This document shows positions 19,563 to 22,938 of a stretch of 22,938 nucleotides of DNA, piece by piece. The stretch's first letter is position 1. Each line of letters begins with the position of its first letter. The notes beneath the pieces were generated by a model. That model ran no database searches and was not told the origin of the DNA. It saw only the letters and a program-made list of their open reading frames with translations. The position numbers and the translations under genes were made by a program. Location: assembly GCA_003427395.1 (NCBI GenBank), contig BFEA01000109.1, positions 2,956,643-2,979,580 on the forward strand. The letters run 5' to 3'. Origin of the DNA: Chara braunii (lineage: Eukaryota; Streptophyta; Charophyceae; Charales; Characeae).

Positions 19563-19712
19563 ATGAAGCAGAAGATTGGTGCAGATGTCATGAATGAAGA
19601 GCAACGGTTACATCGAAAACGAGATCGGGATACAACTCGATGACAAAATGAAACGGAGCATCAACGCCGTAATCGAATGGAAAAAGACGCTGAGCAGAAC
19701 AAAGAAACATGA
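19563..19712 (+). pseudogene. Fragment resembling the basic, Arg/Glu-rich N-terminal part of Helitron-like proteins
   Basis: The frame from ATG at 19563 has 49 codons with one internal stop (TGA at 19641-19643) and a terminal TGA at 19710. Its translation is rich in charged residues arranged as repeats: NEEQRLHRKRDRD, then NETEHQRRNRMEKDAEQ. Repeats of the type ET-EQR-x-R-x-x-R are common near the N-terminus of Helitron Rep-helicase proteins of animals and fungi; this is recalled family knowledge. No Rep or helicase domain is present. Only a short degenerate piece remains, followed by MITE copy 2. It could also be an unrelated coiled coil. Identification is tentative. Confidence 0.35.
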
Positions 19713-19767
19713 AAAAAAAACAAATGAAAGAATAATTATCAATTGAAATAAAAAATAATGCATTATC

Positions 19768-20055
19768 TTACGCTACCAACGTGGTCCGGGGCCACACGTC
19801 CGACCGGACAAAAAAAATAAATAAATGAAAATTAGCTTTTAACTTTATTTTTTATTTTAAAAACGGTAAAGAATTTCGAGTTGACATTGACGCAAAAGTT
19901 GTTCAATTTATTTTTCTGCATCACATAGTGTTTTTTTTCGATTTAAAAAAATATATATATTTATTATTATTTTTTGTTAGGACCTTCTTTGGTCCTTGCA
20001 CCGTTGGGCCGTCCGGGAAAATAGGGTGACCCAGGCAGCCTGGCTGGTAGCCTAG
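19768..20055. mobile_element. hAT-type MITE, copy 2 (288 bp)
   Basis: Same family as 17989-18260: the left end TTACGCTACCAA is worn, the right end is CTGGTAGCCTAG. The exact 8-bp direct repeat GCATTATC lies at 19760-19767 and 20056-20063. The internal block ttgacattgacgcaaaagttgtt (about 19880) and the right-hand aggaccttctttggtccttgcac are recognisable. It is the most diverged of the three copies, although its target-site duplication is intact. Confidence 0.85.
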
Positions 20056-20266
20056 GCATTATCTAAATTATTCTTCAATTTTACATCATTTACAGAGAAA
20101 GTAAAATATAAAGGAAAAGAAAATACTTCAAATAATAAACACAATCGTTAAAAAAACGTAGCAAGAATGCGTAAAATATATATATATAAAATTAAATAAT
20201 AAAAATAACACATCAATAATAAAACATAAAAGATTAAAAACAATCGCAAAAACATAAATTTTATAA
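20056..20266. other. AT-rich spacer, no gene
   Basis: Very AT-rich sequence with many stops in all frames and a short (TA)n run near 20180. Nothing is recognised. It separates the Helitron-like fragment and MITE copy 2 from the open frame at 20267. Confidence 0.5.
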
Positions 20267-21077
20267 AATTATGAAAATCATGAAAAATTTAAAAATATTG
20301 ATTACGAAAAAATCAAAAGAGAAATATTAGATATCTTACAAGAAGTAAAAACTTTCGAAGGCTTAGAAGAATTAGTATGTTATGTGTGTGATGAACTAGA
20401 ACTTAAAAATAAGATACATAAACATAGAATTAAATACCAAGATGTAATTGACAAAATGATGGAATTTTAAAGAAATTCAGATGAAAACTTTTATGAAGAT
20501 ATAAAAGAATATTACGATTGGACCTTGGCTACCAGAGCGACCCGGGTCCACTTGCTCGGCCAGGCCAAAAAGAAATTAAAAAATAAATAAATAAAAAATA
20601 TTTTTCAAGTAAAATATTAATTTTAGATTTGGTAAATAATTGCGATGTGACCCTGAGGTAAAAGTTGTTTAGTTTTTTTTTTTATAACATAGTTTATTTT
20701 AAGATGTTTTTGATTTTTTTTAATTTTGTTTTTGGGACCTTCCCTGGTGCTTGCACAGCTGGGCCGCCCTGAAAAATAGGGTGATCCGGGCGGCCCGGCT
20801 GGTAGCCTAGGATTATACTGAATTTAGTAAACAAGTCATTGACCCATTACTTTATAAAAAAAAAAAAAAAAGCGAAATTGAATTTTATATTTGTGACAAT
20901 TGTGATAAATCATTACTCGACAGTGAAAAAGGTCAAAGGAAGTTTGCCATGATTTGTTCATAGCAAAATTACCTACTTTTATACCACAACCTACAAGGCC
21001 GGAATTCGTTACGAAAATTACTTCAATTTAGTGAATTTTCGTGCGCAGAAGAATGCGTGAAAAAACCTGAAAATTAA
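20267..21077 (+). pseudogene. Decayed open reading frame split by MITE copy 3
   Basis: From 20267 a frame with protein-like composition runs to TAA at 20468-20470 and continues in the same frame to 20523. After the MITE it resumes in phase at 20811, passes TAG at 20961-20963 and ends at TAA 21075-21077. About 170 codons thus hold only two internal stops in strongly AT-rich DNA. Visible parts are a helical acidic stretch (EILDILQEVKTFEGLEELV, then CYVCDELELKNKIHK) and, after the MITE, YICDNCDKSLLDSEKG with a Cys-x-x-Cys pair. Cys pairs followed by basic and Leu-rich segments occur in Helitron-like N-terminal regions, and the fragment at 19563 is of that kind, so a mobile-element protein is my best guess. 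I do not recognise the family with confidence. Confidence 0.4.
20524..20810. mobile_element. hAT-type MITE, copy 3 (287 bp), inserted in a decayed reading frame
   Basis: Ends are CTTGGCTACCAG and CTGGTAGCCTAG. The flanks GATTGGAC (20516-20523) and GATTATAC (20811-20818) agree at 6 of 8 positions, which fits a worn 8-bp duplication. The internal block gatgtgaccctgaggtaaaa is closest to copy 1. The element splits the open frame described at 20267-21077; the reading frame upstream and downstream matches when the element and one flank copy are disregarded. Confidence 0.85.
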
Positions 21078-21176
21078 AGCACTCGTATATTTTGTTGTGA
21101 TATTTTCAGAAAAAATGCTAAATAAATTTTTAAAAATCATTTTTAACTATGACATAGATTGTGGCTGCAATTTTCC
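21022..21176. repeat. 155-bp dispersed repeat, copy 1, tailed by (CT)n
   Basis: From ttcaatttagtgaattttc to gtggctgcaatttt this aligns without large gaps to 22702-22856. Both copies contain gaagaatgcgtgaaaaaacctgaaaatt and gaagcactcgta or a variant, and both are followed within 5-25 bases by a long (CT)n tract. Its left part overlaps the end of the decayed frame at 20267-21077. Confidence 0.85.
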
Positions 21177-21180
<4 letters not shown>

Positions 21181-21240
<60 letters not shown>

Positions 21241-21252
21241 CGCGCGCGCGGG
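21181..21252. repeat. (CT)n followed by (CG)n microsatellite
   Basis: CT dinucleotides from 21181 to 21237 pass into alternating CG (21239-21251) and then ctcgctcgctcgctctctctat. Alternating purine-pyrimidine CG runs can adopt Z-DNA; here it is noted as composition only. Plus-strand frames of Leu-Ser repeats across it are artefacts. Confidence 0.97.
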
Positions 21253-21411
21253 CTAGTGCTCTCGCTCGCTCGCTCTCTCTATCTCGAGCGTATGCACGTG
21301 AGCACACACACGATGCGGCATCGATCGAAGCAACGAAAAAGCGTGCAGGAAATCAACAAAAAAAAGTAAACGGAGCACATGCACATACGCACACGTGAAG
21401 GATTAACTCAC

Positions 21412-21421
21412 CTTTAGTCAT
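21412..21421 (-). CDS. Possible first coding exon end (start codon plus splice donor), minus strand
   Basis: On the minus strand ATG at 21421-21419 is followed by ACT AAA G and then GTGAGT (21411-21406), a close match to the AAG|GTRAGT donor consensus. An in-frame TGA lies upstream with no in-frame ATG between, so this would be the first start in its frame and the coding part of the exon would be only 10 bases (Met-Thr-Lys plus one base). The upstream minus-strand sequence has the mixed composition of a 5' untranslated region, with (GA/CT)n and (GT)n tracts. An 86-codon frame from 21674 ends at TAA (21415-21413), overlapping this ATG, and would act as an upstream reading frame. The rest of the gene would lie further left, where no exon was recognised. 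Speculative. Confidence 0.25.
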
Positions 21422-21882
21422 GGTTGTTCGGTCGTCTGTAAGAGTCCACGCAATGAGTTGAATGAACAACACAATCCTCGACGTCTTCAACCTTCACGAT
21501 GCAAAGTCCAACCTCCAGTAAGAGTTTTGCAACCACAAATCCACACGAACTGCACTTCAAAACGTACGGGCGTGTGTGTGTGATGAATGCGTGGTTGTTT
21601 TTACCATAACAAGTCCGGAGTCCAAGTGTACGGTGGAGAATCCTCACTCTCTCTCTCTCTCTCTCCACACGCACAGAAGAACGAGTCTAGCGAAGTGTAG
21701 TCAACAGTCCTAGTAGATAATTGAGAGTAGGATACAATAGTCCAAGTGGCGAGTCAAAAGAGTCAAAAGTAACGTGGTATAGCCTAGTCGATAGTCGACC
21801 ATAGCGTAACGAAGGCGGCAATCGAGTGAAGAGTAGCACAGTCAAGAATCGAGTCCAGCGTGTACACACACACACACTCACT

Positions 21883-21883
<1 letters not shown>

Positions 21884-21940
<57 letters not shown>

Positions 21941-21957
21941 TAAAGAGAGAGAGAGAG
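21884..21957. repeat. (GA)n microsatellite, with (AC)n just upstream
   Basis: GA repeats from 21884 to 21936 and again to 21957 after a short aaaataaa interruption, preceded by acacacacacac at 21864-21876. In orientation it is the reverse of the (CT)n at 21181, so the two could pair across about 650 bp. A shorter (CT)n lies at 21644-21664. The minus-strand Leu-Ser frames over it are artefacts. Confidence 0.97.
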
Positions 21958-22077
21958 GCCAACCACATTTGAACCAGCGTAGAGAACCGGCATCGTGGCA
22001 GAGCATGTGGTGTCTGTCGAGAGTGAGCGAGGGAGCAGGCGAGGGAGCAAGCGTATGTAGGCGAGGGCGAACAACGG

Positions 22078-22199
22078 CCAGCGGGTAGGGAGCATGCCCT
22101 TTGAGGGCAATAGGGCAGCGGGTAGCGCGCATGCCTAATGCGGGCAATACGCTGGCAGGCAGTAGGTACGAGACATGCGTTGTTTGGGTAATTCGCAGC
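22078..22199. repeat. Three degenerate about 40-bp tandem repeats, CpG-rich
   Basis: Copies begin at about 22078 (agcgggtagggagcatgccc...), 22115 (agcgggtagcgcgcatgcct...) and 22158 (caggcagtaggtacgagacatgcg...). Each ends in gggcaata or gggtaatt. The first has a TGCCC-tttga-GGGCA inverted repeat, the second a one-pair-weaker version, the third has lost it. The surrounding 21960-22280 is CpG-rich, as a promoter region might be for the possible minus-strand exon. Confidence 0.6.
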
Positions 22200-22279
22200 C
22201 CTAAGGCTGCAGTATAGTCGGTTTCGGCGTCTGTGTCAACGTGTTTCATTTTCAGTGGCGGGCGAGCAGGACGCAAAGT

Positions 22280-22701
22280 GGGTTGTTAGGGGGGGAGAAA
22301 TATAGGGGATCTGTCCTCGTTAAAATTGCAGACTACCTGCAACTAGCTCTACTAGAACGGGGACTTTTGAAAAAAGGAAGGACCGGTCCTCAGGTGGAAG
22401 TGAACCCCCCAAAAAAGTGAGGGCATCTAAACTGCAAAAGGGCCCTCAAGCCAAACGTTGAGGCCCGTCTTCTCAAAACAGAGAGGTCAGGCGCAACGAA
22501 ACAGGCGTGTTGCAAGAGGCAACTTTGACGATTTTCTATGCTATGAAGAATCCGCAGAAAATTTTAAAATTTTAAGAATCCATAGATGAGGTTGTATTCG
22601 TCCAGAAAAATATATGAACATTTTCAAAGAAAATTTAGACCATGAAATAACCGTCACGCCGATTCGGCACATTTGTCATTTTTGCCAACTAAAAAAGTAC
22701 T
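22280..22701. other. Spacer, no gene recognised
   Basis: Mixed then AT-rich sequence with short open frames only. Poly-A and poly-C patches (about 22405-22418) and gccgattcggcac (about 22659) are seen, but no feature can be named. The last part may extend the 155-bp repeat family leftwards, since the bases just before 22702 weakly resemble those before 21022. Confidence 0.4.
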
Positions 22702-22856
22702 CCAAATTTAGTGAGTTTTCATACTCAGAAGAATGCGTGAAAAAACCTGAAAATTGAAGCACTCGTAGATTTTGTTGCGATCTTTCCAGGAAAGATGCTA
22801 AAGAACATTTTCAAAATCATTTCGACTGTTAACAAGATCGCGGCCGCAATTTGACC
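22702..22856. repeat. 155-bp dispersed repeat, copy 2, tailed by CT-rich tract
   Basis: Direct repeat of 21022-21176 at a constant offset of 1680 bp. A possible short frame through both copies (FSEFS..EECVKKPEN, stop) is preserved, with both synonymous and replacement differences. That is either a remnant of coding sequence or chance. It is followed by CT-rich sequence from 22881. Confidence 0.85.
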
Positions 22857-22880
22857 CATACTTCAATTTTGTCATTCAGC

Positions 22881-22938
22881 CTCTCTCTCGTTCTCTCTCT
22901 CTCCCTCTCTTTCCCTCTCTCTCTCTCTCTGTCTCTCT
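22881..22938. repeat. Imperfect CT-rich tract at window end
   Basis: CT repeats interrupted by cgtt, ccct and gtct, running off the window end. This is the tail of the second 155-bp repeat. Confidence 0.9.

Noticed and set aside
21097-21398. Ser-Leu repeat open frames, and the similar minus-strand frames at 21687-22276
   Set aside because: They are translations of (CT)n and (GA)n microsatellites.

Overview
This is a gene-poor, repeat-dense piece of a eukaryotic nuclear genome. Long (CT)n, (GA)n and (AC)n microsatellites, hAT-type and Helitron-like transposon remains, AT-rich spacers and one ambiguous base (n at 18169) all point that way. No bacterial, organellar, rRNA or tRNA gene is visible. 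No complete protein-coding gene can be supported. The right third (CT/CG-rich microsatellites, a Helitron-like remnant, a possible first exon) looks arthropod-like to me, perhaps hymenopteran. Some motifs in the left two thirds recall plant long non-coding retroelement derivatives. I leave the organism open between these.

Layout. 1-89 is a (CT)n tract. 90-2224 has no gene and holds a CAAT-rich stretch and about 1.15 kb of almost pure purine strand. 2225-9427 and 9428-about 16980 are two diverged head-to-tail copies (units A and B) of a roughly 7.2-7.5 kb non-coding unit. Both carry the same modules in the same order: a hairpin chain, a set of about 130-bp degenerate repeats, an array of short hairpins, a GC-richer module, a pyrimidine-rich module, a conserved ATACCC/GGGTAT palindrome and a GAG-rich purine tract. 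Unit A carries a 361-bp hAT-like insertion that unit B lacks. Unit B carries an (AC)n expansion and about 1.5 kb of its own sequence. 16837-17259 is a tandem duplication of the unit's 3' tail. 17290-17960 is a second array of mini-hairpins. 17981-20818 is AT-rich and holds three copies of one 272-288 bp hAT-type MITE, each with an 8-bp target-site duplication (exact in two, 6 of 8 in the third), plus decayed transposon-like coding sequence. 20819-22938 holds a repeated 155-bp sequence tailed by (CT)n, a possible minus-strand first exon, and CpG-rich sequence.

The most striking content is the hairpin organisation of the tandem units. In the arrays at about 5386-6167 and 11973-12726, each repeat keeps an 18-20 nt loop (CATTCAACTTAGAAACAA) while the flanking arms change from copy to copy and stay complementary to each other. 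Hairpins at matching places in units A and B likewise often have different arm sequences but keep the pairing. This looks like compensatory change, or copying across the arms of palindromes, in a large non-coding tandem repeat. I do not recognise it as a described family.
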